The notes beneath the pieces are model-generated. The model was not told where the DNA came from. It was given only the letters and a program-made list of their open reading frames with translations, and did no database searches. Of a stretch of DNA of 64,000 nucleotides, positions 1 to 13,289 are shown piece by piece. The number at the start of each line of letters is the position of its first letter. Position 1 is the first letter of the stretch. The DNA lies in contig NZ_LMIT01000011.1 of NCBI RefSeq assembly GCF_001428825.1, forward strand, positions 161,588 through 225,587. The letters are read 5' to 3'. A program made the translations under genes and the position numbers. This DNA comes from Nocardioides sp. Root240 (GTDB lineage Bacteria; Actinomycetota; Actinomycetes; Propionibacteriales; Nocardioidaceae).

Positions 1-1
1 C

Positions 2-112
2 GACCTGCGCCAGGAGCTCGGGGAGGCGTCCCGCGACCTCGCCGAGCAGGAGTTCGCGCTGCAGCGCCTGGCCTCGAGGTTCGAACAGCTGCTCGAAAAA
101 GGAAAACGCTGA
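2..112 (+). CDS. C-terminal end of a probable glycosyltransferase (partial)
   Basis: An open frame enters from the left edge and stops at TGA 110-112, giving 36 residues. It is a charged amphipathic helix ending in LASRFEQLLEKGKR. Tails of GT4-type glycosyltransferases often look like this, and the next gene on the same strand is an initiating sugar transferase, so a polysaccharide glycosyltransferase is the likely identity. No catalytic residues are in the window, so this rests on context and general appearance only. Confidence 0.4.
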   Translation, partial: DLRQELGEASRDLAEQEFALQRLASRFEQLLEKGKR

Positions 113-235
113 GAGGCATTGCCTCGAACGTTTCGATGTAACACGTATCTCTTTCTGAACTCGCTCGTTGGCTTGCATGTGCGGGTGCCCCCATCCCGCA
201 TCGCGGCGACCGGATATCTCGGGCTGGTCATCGAC

Positions 236-241
236 AGGAGG
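236..241 (+). promoter_or_regulatory. ribosome binding site that fixes a TTG start
   Basis: A perfect AGGAGG lies 9 nt before TTG 251. An in-frame TTG further upstream (119) has no such signal and would add 44 residues that do not look like this family. The site therefore decides the start of the sugar transferase gene. Confidence 0.75.
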
Positions 242-250
242 TTTGCAGCT

Positions 251-955
251 TTGCGCAAGCGCGTTTTCGACGTCGTCGTCATCTGCCTCGCTGCCGTCGT
301 CTGGGTCCCTGTGGTGACCCTCTCGGCTGCGGCCGTCCTCATCTTCTCCGGACGCCCGATCTTCTACCGCTCCCGGCGGTGGGTCGGCCCCGGCACCATC
401 ATCGAGATGGTGAAGCTGAGGGTGATGGTCCGCGACGCCAACAAGGTGGTCGCCCCGGTCGACGCCGGCCGGTTCCTGAACACCCCGCCCGACTCGCCCC
501 TCTACACCGGTGTCGGTCGGATCCTCGACCGCCTCGGCCTCAACGAGATCCCCCAGTTCGTCCACGTCCTGCGTGGCGACATGACCATCGTCGGCGCCCG
601 CCCCCTGACCGAGATGGTCCGCGAGGCGCTCGTCGAGCTCCACCCCGACCTCGACACCCGGTGGGAGACTCCCGCCGGCCTCACCGGCCTGCCGCAGCTG
701 ATCGGCCGGCACGGGGTCACCGACCAGCAGCGACTCGAGCTCGAGGCGGCCTACTCGCACCGCGCCGCGACCCGGCCCAGCGTGATCCTCGACTTCCGGA
801 TCCTGCTGTCCACGGTCCTGATCACCTTCGGGCTCAAGAAGCCGATGACCTACGACAAGGCCATGGCCATGGCGATCGGCCGGCCGGCCCGTCGTACCGT
901 CCAGGTCCCCGACCTCAGCACCGGCTACTACGGTGCCGAGGCGGACGTCGCCTGA
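251..955 (+). CDS. initiating sugar transferase (WcaJ/WbaP-type polyprenyl-phosphate glycosyl-1-phosphate transferase)
   Basis: Membrane enzyme that loads the first sugar phosphate onto undecaprenyl phosphate for exopolysaccharide or surface glycan synthesis. The 234-residue product starts with the family's usual KRVFD segment, followed by one hydrophobic helix (about residues 6-32) and the GRPIFYRSRR motif. The catalytic half contains LGLNEIPQFVHVLRGDM followed by TIVGARPLTEM, the counterpart of the family's DELPQ...LRGDMS.VGPRP signature. Arg-Met stands where many members have the KFRSM motif (VKLRVM here). The start is TTG 251, chosen for its AGGAGG. It follows a glycosyltransferase tail and faces two convergent polysaccharide genes. 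Its length is normal for short, single-helix members of the family (PF02397). Confidence 0.9.
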   Translation: MRKRVFDVVVICLAAVVWVPVVTLSAAAVLIFSGRPIFYRSRRWVGPGTIIEMVKLRVMVRDANKVVAPVDAGRFLNTPPDSPLYTGVGRILDRLGLNEIPQFVHVLRGDMTIVGARPLTEMVREALVELHPDLDTRWETPAGLTGLPQLIGRHGVTDQQRLELEAAYSHRAATRPSVILDFRILLSTVLITFGLKKPMTYDKAMAMAIGRPARRTVQVPDLSTGYYGAEADVA

Positions 956-971
956 CGCCCACCAGCACGCA

Positions 972-1004
972 CAGGAGCCCCCGGCCAGTGGCCGGGGGCT
1001 CCTG
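972..1004. terminator. bidirectional hairpin between convergent genes
   Basis: Perfect 15-bp stem (972-986 with 990-1004) and an AGT loop, placed between the sugar transferase stop (955) and the stop of the convergent methyltransferase (1023). It is very GC-rich with no clear U-tract, as is common for actinobacterial terminators. Confidence 0.7.
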
Positions 1005-1022
1005 CGTCGGTGCGGGCCCGCG

Positions 1023-1739
1023 TCAGCGCATCTGGATGGCGACCTGGCCGAAGTAGTGCCAGGCGTGGGCCAGCACGTCGTACTCCCGCATGTACGCCGA
1101 GCAGTAGTCCTCCAACGCCCGGAACTCGTTGAGCGCCGAGGAGAACTCGTCGAAGATCACGATCGTCCCGGGCGTCAGCAGAGCGTTGAACCGGGTCAGC
1201 ACGTAGAGCGCGGACGAGTACAGGTCGGCGTCGATGTGCACGACCATCTGGTGCCGCGGCGTGAACGTCTCCAGGAACGGGTCGACGCTCTCCTGGAACC
1301 AGCCGGCGACGAACGAGACCCGCTCGTCGTCGATCTCCGGCACCACTCCCTGGAGGTCGAAGTGCGCGGCCGCGATGCTGCGGTCGAAGCGCTTCCACTC
1401 CTCCGGCAGGCCCTCGAACGAGTCGAAGCCGAAGAAGCGGGAGTCCCGGTTCGTGTTGAGGTCGGCCCAGTGCCGGACCGAGCGGCCCTCGAACACGCCG
1501 AACTCGAGGTAGTCGATCGCCTTGTCGCCGATCAGCTCGGCGTGCAGGTGGTCGTACATGAGCTCGCGGTCCGTGAACGCCGGGGTGCCGGCCGGGACGT
1601 GCTCACGACGCCACGTCTCGATCTTGGGGAGGTTGACGATCGTGTCGAGGCGGCGGCTGTCGCGTCCGGCCTTCGCGATCGCGACCTTGGACGAGAGCCG
1701 CGCCCTCGCCAGGGCGCGCTGTACTGCTGCTGGGGGCAT
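1023..1739 (-). CDS. TylF/MycF-like class I SAM-dependent methyltransferase
   Basis: Predicted methyltransferase of 238 residues, probably acting on a sugar or glycan. It contains YLEFGVFEGRSVRHWA (the SAM-binding loop) and FFGFDSFEGLPEEW, typical of the macrocin-O-methyltransferase group. These are followed by HIDADLYSSALYVL and IVIFDEF, where acidic residues would bind metal in this family. The ATG at 1739 has an AGGAG 9 nt upstream. A much longer open frame continues upstream only because the neighbouring gene is GC-rich. Its place in the polysaccharide cluster suggests modification of a surface sugar; the substrate is unknown. Confidence 0.8.
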   Translation of the reverse strand: MPPAAVQRALARARLSSKVAIAKAGRDSRRLDTIVNLPKIETWRREHVPAGTPAFTDRELMYDHLHAELIGDKAIDYLEFGVFEGRSVRHWADLNTNRDSRFFGFDSFEGLPEEWKRFDRSIAAAHFDLQGVVPEIDDERVSFVAGWFQESVDPFLETFTPRHQMVVHIDADLYSSALYVLTRFNALLTPGTIVIFDEFSSALNEFRALEDYCSAYMREYDVLAHAWHYFGQVAIQMR

Positions 1740-1786
1740 CACCGAGATCTCCTGCGGCGCCGTGTGGGGTGGAGGAGCGCCGCTCT

Positions 1787-3166
1787 TTACCCAATCACAG
1801 GACGCGGTGCGGATGCCGCCCCGGTGTCCGTCACGTCCGGCTCGGCGGCCTCGTCGCCGTCCTCCCGGCCGCCGGAGCCGGCGCGCACGGCGAGCAGGAT
1901 CGCGGGCGCCATCGGCACCCACAGCGTGTGGTCCTCGAGTGCCGGGAACGTCGGCGTGATCGCGATGAACGCCCACACGGCGTACCCGATGCGACGGTTC
2001 GGGTGGTTGCCGATGATCGGGCGCGCGAGCGTGAAGAGCACGAGGAGGTAGCCGAGCAGCCCGACGATGCCGATGCTCGCCGCGACCGCCAGCAACACGT
2101 TGTGGGCGTAGATCGAGTCGGCGAATCCGTTGCCCAGGATCGGGTGCTGGAGGAAGAGGTCGACACCGAACTTCTGGGCCTCGGTGCGGGCCTTGTCGGC
2201 GCCGAGTGCGTCGGCCGAACCGGCGAGCCGGGTGATCGCGGAGCCCTCGCCCGACTGGCCGACGATGTAGGGCAGGGAGAAGACGAAGAGGGCGCCGCCG
2301 ATGGCGAGCAGGAATCCCTTGAAGGCCGACCGCTCGACGAACGGGACCATCAGGATCAGGCCGGCGAGCACCGCGACGCCGGCCCGGCTGCCGCTGATGA
2401 CGACCGACCCGGCGGACGCGGCGGCGAAGCCGGCCACCATGACGCGGTACCAGACCGCGTCGTTGCGACGCCACAGGTACATCAGCACCGCGAAGGCCAT
2501 CACGCCCGCGCCGCCGAACTCGTTCGGGTGGTTGGCCATGCCCTGGTTGCGGTTGCCGACCGCGCCGCCGACGGGGGCGTAGGCCAGGCTGACCATCTGC
2601 CCGGCGACGTAGCACCAGAGCAGGATGTCGATGGTCCGCCAGCTCGGCGCCCACAGCGCGAGCAGGCCCAGGAGCCCGACGATCATGACCAGCCACTGGG
2701 CGAACTGGACCGCGCTGATGAACGGCGCCGGCGAGAAGACCGTCGACAGGGTGCCGGTCACCAGGATCAGCGAGATGCCGATGATGTAGGTCAGCGGCAG
2801 GTTCAGCGAGCGGCGCATCAGGGTCGGGACCAGCAGCAGCACGGCCAGCGCGAACACCAGGTCCGTCGGCGAGATCGGGCTCTCGGCACCGCCGGGCGAG
2901 ATCACGCCCTTGTACATCGGCGAGGTCGCGAAGGCCAGCATCATGGCGGCCATGGCGACCCGCTCACGACCGAGGACGGCCAGCGCGACGACACCCCCGG
3001 CGACCATCAGCGCCAGCGCCGCGGCGATCGGGCCGCGCGAGGAGGCGGCGACCAGCGCGATCGTCAGGCCCCACAGGCCCACGGTCACCAGGCGCCGCTC
3101 GACGACACCCGTGGTCTCCTGACCGGTCGACGAGCTCATCGCGGGCGCGACACTCTGGTTCGACAC
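1787..3166 (-). CDS. O-antigen ligase / Wzy polymerase-like membrane protein
   Basis: A 459-residue protein with about ten to twelve hydrophobic segments. It has the hallmarks of the O-antigen ligase/polymerase superfamily (PF04932): a large loop around residues 220-380 with ISGSRAG, then LFLQHPILGNGF and IYAHNVLL, where the conserved Arg and His sit. The role would be polymerising or transferring lipid-linked glycan outside the membrane. The start is GTG 3166 with AAGGAG just upstream; an internal ATG at residue 10 lacks a better signal. The last 35 residues are polar, Ala/Asp-rich and probably cytoplasmic. It lies upstream of the methyltransferase in the same direction. Confidence 0.8.
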   Translation of the reverse strand: MSNQSVAPAMSSSTGQETTGVVERRLVTVGLWGLTIALVAASSRGPIAAALALMVAGGVVALAVLGRERVAMAAMMLAFATSPMYKGVISPGGAESPISPTDLVFALAVLLLVPTLMRRSLNLPLTYIIGISLILVTGTLSTVFSPAPFISAVQFAQWLVMIVGLLGLLALWAPSWRTIDILLWCYVAGQMVSLAYAPVGGAVGNRNQGMANHPNEFGGAGVMAFAVLMYLWRRNDAVWYRVMVAGFAAASAGSVVISGSRAGVAVLAGLILMVPFVERSAFKGFLLAIGGALFVFSLPYIVGQSGEGSAITRLAGSADALGADKARTEAQKFGVDLFLQHPILGNGFADSIYAHNVLLAVAASIGIVGLLGYLLVLFTLARPIIGNHPNRRIGYAVWAFIAITPTFPALEDHTLWVPMAPAILLAVRAGSGGREDGDEAAEPDVTDTGAASAPRPVIG

Positions 3167-3242
3167 GGTTCTCCTTCGGCTACGTCCGTCGCGGACGGCG
3201 AGGGTGAGTCTAGATCAGGGGCGGGACGGATCCCGCGCTTGA

Positions 3243-3518
3243 TCAGCCGCCGGCGAAGGGCGGCAGGAACTCGACCGTCTCCCCCGGCCGTACGACGACC
3301 TCCGCCGGGTCCCCGGAGGACACCGGCCGGTCGCCGACGAGCACCGAGCACACCTTCACGACGTCGCCGAGGCGTCCGTCGGGGTGGCGCGCGAGGAGCT
3401 CCTCGCGCAGTGCGGTCAGGCTCACCGGACCGGGGACGGCGACCGTCTCCTCCGCCACGCCCGCCGCGGACCGCGCGGCGGCCCAGTAGCGGACCCGGAT
3501 GACCTCGGTCTCATTCAC
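3243..3518 (-). CDS. MoaD/ThiS-family sulfur carrier protein
   Basis: A 91-residue ubiquitin-fold protein ending in PPFAGG. The C-terminal Gly-Gly is the site of adenylation and thiocarboxylation in MoaD (molybdopterin synthase small subunit) and ThiS relatives. The start is GTG 3518, giving [20 protein letters not shown], which resembles MoaD N-termini more than ThiS. It is divergent from glnR, with 134 nt between the starts. No other molybdopterin genes are nearby, so the exact partner is uncertain. Confidence 0.8.
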   Translation of the reverse strand: MNETEVIRVRYWAAARSAAGVAEETVAVPGPVSLTALREELLARHPDGRLGDVVKVCSVLVGDRPVSSGDPAEVVVRPGETVEFLPPFAGG

Positions 3519-3652
3519 CGTCGCGACCCTTCCCCGTTGCCGTCCTGTTTCGATATCCTCCCCTACACGGAAAACCGGCCGGGGCCCAGCGTTGCGTTTC
3601 GGTCTCTCGACATGGGCCTGCACGACCTGCAGGCACCAGTGAGGAGACCCAG

Positions 3653-4387
3653 GTGAGCACACTTCTGCTCCTGACCAGCGCGCTCCAGCCCTCTGCAGAG
3701 GTGCTTCCCGGACTTGCGCTGCTCGGTCACCACGTCAAGATCCTCCCCGCTGAGGGCAGCGCCCTCCTGGAGGCGCCCGAAGCGGACCTGCTCCTCGTCG
3801 ACGGCCGTCAGGACCTGGCCGGTTCACGGGACCTGTGCCGGCTGATCCGCACCACGGGCACCGACGTACCTGTGCTCCTGGTCGCGACCGAGGGCGGACT
3901 CGCCGTCGTCAACCACGACTGGGGCATGGACGACGTCGTGCTGCACACGTGCGGCCCGGCCGAGCTCGAGGCGCGGATCAAGCTGGCGATCGGCCGGCTC
4001 GCCGCCGCCCGCGACGCCGCGGACCCGGAGGCCCACGTCATCCGGTCCGGCGAGGTCGTCGTCGACGACGCGACGTACACCGCGAAGGTCGGCGGCCGCG
4101 TGCTCGACCTGACCTTCAAGGAGTTCGAGCTCCTGAAGTTCCTCGCCCAGCACCCGGGCCGGGTCTTCAGCCGCCAGCAGCTGCTGCAGGAGGTCTGGGG
4201 CTACGACTACTTCGGCGGCACCCGCACCGTCGACGTCCACGTGCGACGCCTGCGCGCCAAGCTCGGCCCCGAGAACGAGACCCTGATCGGCACCGTCCGC
4301 AACGTCGGCTACCGCTTCGTGCTCCCGTCGAAGGAGGCCGCGGCGGAGGCCGACTCGGCTCGGCTCACCGAGGACGTCGACGCCTGA
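3653..4387 (+). CDS. glnR: GlnR, global nitrogen-response regulator (OmpR family, orphan)
   Basis: A 244-residue OmpR-type regulator that, in actinobacteria, controls glutamine synthetase, ammonium uptake and other nitrogen genes. The N-terminus (SSLLLLT-like start, [12 protein letters not shown], then [10 protein letters not shown] and [19 protein letters not shown]) closely follows Streptomyces/Mycobacterium GlnR, an atypical receiver that works without a partner kinase. The C-terminal winged helix (about 140-228) has [20 protein letters not shown], then [20 protein letters not shown] and TVRNVGYRF, nearly invariant in GlnR. The start is GTG 3653 behind GAGGAG. The convergent glutamate-synthase-like gene may be a regulon member, though I found no proven GlnR box. 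Confidence 0.93.
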   Translation: MSTLLLLTSALQPSAEVLPGLALLGHHVKILPAEGSALLEAPEADLLLVDGRQDLAGSRDLCRLIRTTGTDVPVLLVATEGGLAVVNHDWGMDDVVLHTCGPAELEARIKLAIGRLAAARDAADPEAHVIRSGEVVVDDATYTAKVGGRVLDLTFKEFELLKFLAQHPGRVFSRQQLLQEVWGYDYFGGTRTVDVHVRRLRAKLGPENETLIGTVRNVGYRFVLPSKEAAAEADSARLTEDVDA

Positions 4388-4399
4388 CCGGCTGAGGTC

Positions 4400-5971
4400 T
4401 CACCGCTGCTCGGCCTCCCGGCCGGCGGTCTTCTCGCCCCGCTCGTCGAAGTGCTCCTGCGGGTGCATGAACCGCAGGACCTCCTCCTTCAGCGCCGGGC
4501 CGAGCTCGCCCCAACCGTCCTTGTAGCCGTAGACGGAGGCGAGGGAGCGGGCGTCGTAGTCGCCGTTGAAGATGTCGACGTCGGCGCAGGTGATCAGCGC
4601 CGGGTGCGCCACGCCGACCGCCGCGGAGATCCGGGTCAGCTCCTTGCGCAGGGTACGCAGGTAGACCGCGCAGCGCTCGGCCTTCGACACGGGGTCGAGC
4701 CCGCGCACCAGCCACGGGTTCTGGGTGGCCACGCCGGTCGGGCAGTGGTCGGTGTGGCACTTCTGCGCCTGGATGCAGCCGATCGACAACATCACCTCCC
4801 GGGCGACGTTGATCATGTCCGCGCCGAGCGCGAACGCGACGGTCGCGTTGTCCGGCAGGCCCAGCTTGGCCGAGCCGATGAAGGTGACGTCGTCGGTCAG
4901 CCCGAGCTCGGCGAAGGTGCCGTAGACCCGGGAGAAGCCCATCCGGTACGGCAGTGACACGGAGTCGGCGAAGATCAGCGGGGCCGCACCGGTGCCTCCC
5001 TCGCCACCGTCGACGGTGATGAAGTCGACGCCGCGCTGCCGCGGCTCCATCAGCCGGGCGAGCTCCTCCCAGAAGTCCATCGCGCCCACGGCCGACTTGA
5101 TGCCGACCGGCAGCCCGGTCTCCGCCGCGAGCATCTCGACGAAGTCGAGCATGGAGTCGACGTCGTGGAAGGCGGTGTGCCGTGAGGGCGACGAGCAGTC
5201 CTTGCCCTCGGGGATGCCGCGGATCTCGGCGATCTCCGGGGTGACCTTCGGCGCGGGCAGCAGACCACCCAGACCGGGCTTGGCGCCCTGGCTCAGCTTG
5301 ATCTCGAGCGCCTTGACCGGCGCGGTCTCGAGCATCGCCTTCAGGCGGGGCAGGGAGAAGCTGCCGTTCTCGTCGCGACAGCCGAAGTACGCCGTACCGA
5401 TCTGGACGACCAGGTCGGCACCGTTGCGGTGGTACGGCGAGATCGAACCCTCGCCGGTGTTGTGCAGGCAGCCCGCGGCCGCGGCGCCCTTGTTGATCGC
5501 GGTGATCGCGTTGGACGAGAGGGATCCGAAGCTCATCGCCGACACGTTGACCACCGAGCCCGGCCGGAACGCCTTCGCCCGGCCGCGCGGGCCACCGAGG
5601 ACCTTCGCGCTCGGCAGCGTCCAGTTGTGGTCCTGGTCGCTCGGCAGCTTGTCGGCGAAGGTGCGCTGCTTGATGTAGGCGTGCCCCTGCGTGTGCTCGA
5701 CGTCGACGTCGGTGCCGAAGCCGAAGTAGCTGTTCTGCTCCTTGCTGGACGCATAGATCCACGTCCGCTGGTCGCGGCTGAACGGCCGCTCCTCCTCGTT
5801 GCTGGTGACGATGTACTGCCGCAGCTCCGGCCCGATCGTCTCCAGCCAGTACCGGGCGTGGCCGATCACCGGGAAGTTCCTCTGGAGCGCGTGCTTCTTC
5901 TGGATGAGGTCGCGCACGGCGACGGCCCCCAGGGCCACGGCTGCCCCACCTACCGCGTGGCTGAGCTTCAT
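4400..5971 (-). CDS. FMN-binding glutamate synthase-family protein (GltB domain 2-like, membrane-anchored)
   Basis: A 523-residue stand-alone relative of the synthase domain of glutamate synthase. A short hydrophobic stretch (residues 6-20) could anchor it. The FMN/TIM-barrel region shows FGSLSSNAITAINKGAA, SQGAKPGLGG, GEGGTGAAP and, near residue 390, CIQAQKC followed by HTDHCPTG, the 3Fe-4S cysteine cluster of this family. It lacks the glutamine amidotransferase domain, so it would use ammonia or do something else. It converges on glnR with 12 nt between stop codons. The family is widespread but poorly characterised. Confidence 0.85.
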   Translation of the reverse strand: MKLSHAVGGAAVALGAVAVRDLIQKKHALQRNFPVIGHARYWLETIGPELRQYIVTSNEEERPFSRDQRTWIYASSKEQNSYFGFGTDVDVEHTQGHAYIKQRTFADKLPSDQDHNWTLPSAKVLGGPRGRAKAFRPGSVVNVSAMSFGSLSSNAITAINKGAAAAGCLHNTGEGSISPYHRNGADLVVQIGTAYFGCRDENGSFSLPRLKAMLETAPVKALEIKLSQGAKPGLGGLLPAPKVTPEIAEIRGIPEGKDCSSPSRHTAFHDVDSMLDFVEMLAAETGLPVGIKSAVGAMDFWEELARLMEPRQRGVDFITVDGGEGGTGAAPLIFADSVSLPYRMGFSRVYGTFAELGLTDDVTFIGSAKLGLPDNATVAFALGADMINVAREVMLSIGCIQAQKCHTDHCPTGVATQNPWLVRGLDPVSKAERCAVYLRTLRKELTRISAAVGVAHPALITCADVDIFNGDYDARSLASVYGYKDGWGELGPALKEEVLRFMHPQEHFDERGEKTAGREAEQR

Positions 5972-6038
5972 GGAGCAGGTCTACCGTGTCGTGGCGTCAC
6001 ATGTAAACGGTCGGAAGGGCCCGCGATAGCGTCCAAGG

Positions 6039-6884
6039 GTGCCCACCGAGGAGTTCCTGACCGGCCCCTCCGCGCTGGCGGCCATCGGCGCGGTGCGCGC
6101 CGCGATCCGCGCCGCCGGCGAGGCGGACCCGCTCGACGAGGCCGCCGACCTACGCCTGCGGCACGGCCTCGACGGCATCGACGCGTTCGTGACCGCCGAG
6201 GGCTTCGCCCTGCGCCGGGGCGCGGAGCTGGACGTCGCCGTCGCCCCCTCCGCCCGCCGTGCCGGGCTCGGTCAGCGTCTTGCCCGGCTCGCCACCCAGC
6301 AGCCCGGGGAGCTCGCCGCCTGGTCCCACGGCGACGACCCGGCCGCCCGCGCCATCGCCGACCGGCTGGGCTTCGTCCGCGCCCGGGACCTCTGGGTCAT
6401 GAGGCGACCGACCGCCGTACCCCTGCCGGCGACGGAGCTGCCGGCCGACGTACGGATCCGGGACTACGGCGACGGCGACGCCGGCGCGCTGCTCGCGGTC
6501 AACGCCGCCGCCTTCGCCCACCACCCCGAGCAGGGCGGGCTCGACCACGAGGGGCTCGCCGAGCGGATGGCCGAGCCGTGGTTCGACCCGGCCGGGCTGC
6601 TGCTCGCGGTCGACCCCGACGGGAACCTGCTCGGCTTCCACTGGACCAAGCAGCACGACGCGGCGACCGGCGAGGTGTACGTCGTCGGCGTCTCCCCCGC
6701 CGCCCAGGGCCGCGGCCTGGGCCGGGCGCTGACCCTCGCCGGCCTGCACCACCTCGCCTCGCGCGGTGTCGGCGAGGTGCTGCTCTACGTCGAGTCCGAC
6801 AACGCACCGGCGCGCCACCTGTACGGCACGCTCGGCTTCACGCATGATCCGCGGGACACGCACGTGCAGTACCGGCGGCCCTGA
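6039..6884 (+). CDS. mshD: MshD, mycothiol synthase
   Basis: Catalyses the last step of mycothiol synthesis, acetylating Cys-GlcN-Ins with acetyl-CoA. The 281-residue product is a tandem GNAT protein. The N-terminal half has a degenerate acetyl-CoA loop (RRAGLGQRLARLA), and the C-terminal half has the active one (VYVVGVSPAAQGRGLGRALT) followed by YVESDNAPARHLYGTLGFT, typical of MshD. Length and domain order match the family. The start is GTG 6039, in a 67-nt gap divergent from the glutamate-synthase-like gene. It marks an actinobacterium. Confidence 0.92.
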   Translation: MPTEEFLTGPSALAAIGAVRAAIRAAGEADPLDEAADLRLRHGLDGIDAFVTAEGFALRRGAELDVAVAPSARRAGLGQRLARLATQQPGELAAWSHGDDPAARAIADRLGFVRARDLWVMRRPTAVPLPATELPADVRIRDYGDGDAGALLAVNAAAFAHHPEQGGLDHEGLAERMAEPWFDPAGLLLAVDPDGNLLGFHWTKQHDAATGEVYVVGVSPAAQGRGLGRALTLAGLHHLASRGVGEVLLYVESDNAPARHLYGTLGFTHDPRDTHVQYRRP

Positions 6885-6954
6885 GGGCCCCGGCCGCCCC
6901 CAGGTTCTGGGACATTCCGCGTAACCCCGAGACGTCTGAGTAGATTTACCTTCC

Positions 6955-11423
<4,469 letters not shown>

Positions 11424-11442
<19 letters not shown>

Positions 11443-12056
11443 GCACCGACCCGGCTCCGGATCTCGCGGCCCTGCAGGCCGAGCGGGACGCCTACGCCCG
11501 CCGTGCGGCCGCCGCGGAGGCGCAGCTCGCCGGCCTCACCAACGAGCTCGACGCCGCGCGCGCCCGGATCGCCGCTCTCGAGGCGGCGCCGGTCGTCGAC
11601 AGCGGGCACCTGTCCCTGTTCGACGGTACGACGGACGACCGGCTCACCGGCGACGGCAGCGACCCCCGCGTGCTGTCCATGGTCCTCGGCGCCACCGCGG
11701 TGGTCTCCGGCATGGTGGCGCTCCTCGCACTGCTCAACGGCAAGCTCGGCACGCCCTTCGGCTTCGGGATGGTCGTGCTCACCCTCGGCCTCGCGTGGGG
11801 CGCCGCCCGCACCAAGGTCGTGCCCGTGGAGGTCAGCGTGGTGCGCGGGATGGTCTACGTGCAGCAGGGCGAGTCGTCGTACCGCTTCGACCTCCGCAAG
11901 CCCGAGACGTCGGTCGACATGGTCGGCCAGCCGGGCGACTCCGGGTGGGCGGTCCACTTCGGACGCCGCGGCCTTGACCCGTTCGTGGTCGACGGCTCGA
12001 TGGTCGACGCTGCCGAGTTCGTCCGCCAGATGCGCGAATACCGCGCCGACCTCTGA
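11424..12056 (+). CDS. short paralogue of the giant coiled-coil protein (coiled coil, two TM helices, PH-like tail)
   Basis: A 210-residue protein of unknown function. It has a short coiled coil (about 13-54), two hydrophobic helices (about 85-105 and 112-130) and a C-terminal beta-rich domain. The tail contains [19 protein letters not shown] and the ending RADL, matching the equivalent positions of the preceding protein ([23 protein letters not shown]). The ATG lies inside the upstream gene, 19 nt before its end, with GGAGG 10 nt upstream. Translation is probably coupled and the two proteins may work as a pair at the membrane. Confidence 0.85.
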
Positions 12057-12069
12057 GGGTTGCTGACCT

Positions 12070-12140
12070 TCTCCTGCGGTTGGTGACGGTTGCAACCGTC
12101 ACCAACCGCAGGAATCCCCGCCTAGGCGGGTATCCCTGCA
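12070..12140. repeat. long palindromic element, copy 1
   Basis: A perfect 42-bp palindrome (12072-12113, centre TTGCAA) is followed by a second inverted repeat (12108-12122 with 12125-12139, two mismatches) that shares the GCAGGA arm with the first. Only one of the two hairpins can form fully at a time. The element starts 13 nt after a stop codon and sits between convergent genes. A related copy with the same organisation lies at 44578-44648. It is a likely bidirectional terminator or a REP/MITE-type element. Confidence 0.85.
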
Positions 12141-12148
12141 CTCCCGGA

Positions 12149-13180
12149 TCAACGCAGCGCGACCCGCAGCCGCCCCGCGATCTCCAGCACCGCAGCGCGG
12201 CTGGACCGGCCGACGCCGAGGATGTTCAGGAACCCGTGGATCTGGTCGACGAACCGCCGCAGCTCCACCTCGACGCCCGCGTCGGCGAGCTTGCGGGCGT
12301 AGGCCTCGCCCTCGTCGCGCAGCGGGTCGAAGCCGGCCGTCACGACGTACGCCGGCGCCAGTCCTGCCGGGACCTCGACGCCGAGCAGGTTGACCCGCTC
12401 GTCGGCGAGGTCGGCGGGCGTGGGCAGGTAGATCTCGTTGAACATCGCGATCGACTCGGCGGTGAGGTAGAGCCCCTCTCCGAACAGCCGGAGGCTCTCG
12501 GTCGCGCGGCGGGCGTCGGTGCACGGGTAGATCAGCAGCTGGAACGCGAGCGGCACGCCGGCACGGGCGGCGGCGAGCGCGGTGAAGGCCGCGATGTTGC
12601 CGCCGGCGGAGTCGCCGGCGACGCCGATCCGGGTGGGGTCGACCCCGAGCTCGGCGGCGTTGTCGTGGACCCAGCGCAGCGCCGCGAAGGCGTCGTCGAA
12701 GCCGCCGGGGAAGGGCCGCTCGGGGCCGACGCCGTACTCGACGGCCAGCACCGGCACGCCGGACTCCTCCGCCAGCAGGCGGCAGGGCGCGTCGTGGGAG
12801 TCGAGGTCGCCGTACAGGAAGCCACCGCCGTGGAAGAACACCAGCAGCGGCTGGGCCTCCGACGCCGGGCGCGCTCCGTGCGGCAGGTAGTGGCGGGCGG
12901 GCAGGCCGGCGACGGTCAGCTCGCGGACCGCACCGATCGGCTGGTCCCCGCCCACGAGCCCGGCGTTGGCGCGCAGGTCGGCGCGCCCGCGCTCGATGTC
13001 GGGGACGCCGAGCTCACCACGGCGGGCCAGCTGCTGGAGGCGGAGCATCACCTGGAGATCGGTCGCGAGCGTCTGCCCGTCGAGCACGAGCGCCTTGCCG
13101 GCGATGACGCGCTGGGCGGCGGCCGGCAGGCCCATCAGCGACTTCAGGGCGACGGACTCGGCGGTGGCGCGGAGGTTCAC
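12149..13180 (-). CDS. alpha/beta hydrolase, hormone-sensitive-lipase (HSL) family esterase
   Basis: A 343-residue esterase or lipase. The oxyanion-hole motif HGGGF (near residue 116), the nucleophile elbow GDSAGG and later FDPLRDEG (Asp) and QIHGFLN (His) make a complete catalytic triad of the HSL group. The start is GTG 13180. No signal peptide is visible, so it probably acts in the cytoplasm on a small acyl ester; the substrate is unknown. It is divergent from ppk and convergent with the coiled-coil operon. Confidence 0.85.
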   Translation of the reverse strand: MNLRATAESVALKSLMGLPAAAQRVIAGKALVLDGQTLATDLQVMLRLQQLARRGELGVPDIERGRADLRANAGLVGGDQPIGAVRELTVAGLPARHYLPHGARPASEAQPLLVFFHGGGFLYGDLDSHDAPCRLLAEESGVPVLAVEYGVGPERPFPGGFDDAFAALRWVHDNAAELGVDPTRIGVAGDSAGGNIAAFTALAAARAGVPLAFQLLIYPCTDARRATESLRLFGEGLYLTAESIAMFNEIYLPTPADLADERVNLLGVEVPAGLAPAYVVTAGFDPLRDEGEAYARKLADAGVEVELRRFVDQIHGFLNILGVGRSSRAAVLEIAGRLRVALR

Positions 13181-13250
13181 GCTGACAACCTAGAGGTTGC
13201 GCGGGCCCGCTCGCTCACCCGTGCCCGGGTTCCCGGCCGGCGGCGGTCGA

Positions 13251-13272
13251 GGTCACCTCCCGTTCACCGAGG
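13251..13272 (+). promoter_or_regulatory. PHO box upstream of ppk
   Basis: Two adjacent 11-nt direct repeats, GGTCACCTCCC and GTTCACCGAGG, fit the actinobacterial PhoP-binding pattern (G-T/G-TCACC every 11 nt). The site ends 17 nt before the ppk start codon, so the promoter would lie within or upstream of it. Confidence 0.65.
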
Positions 13273-13289
13273 AATGCCACACTCGATGC

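Noticed and set aside
1740..2696. N-terminal extension of the methyltransferase (557-residue open frame)
   Set aside because: The extension is an Arg/Pro-rich shadow of the O-antigen-ligase-like gene; a good ribosome site precedes the ATG at 1739.
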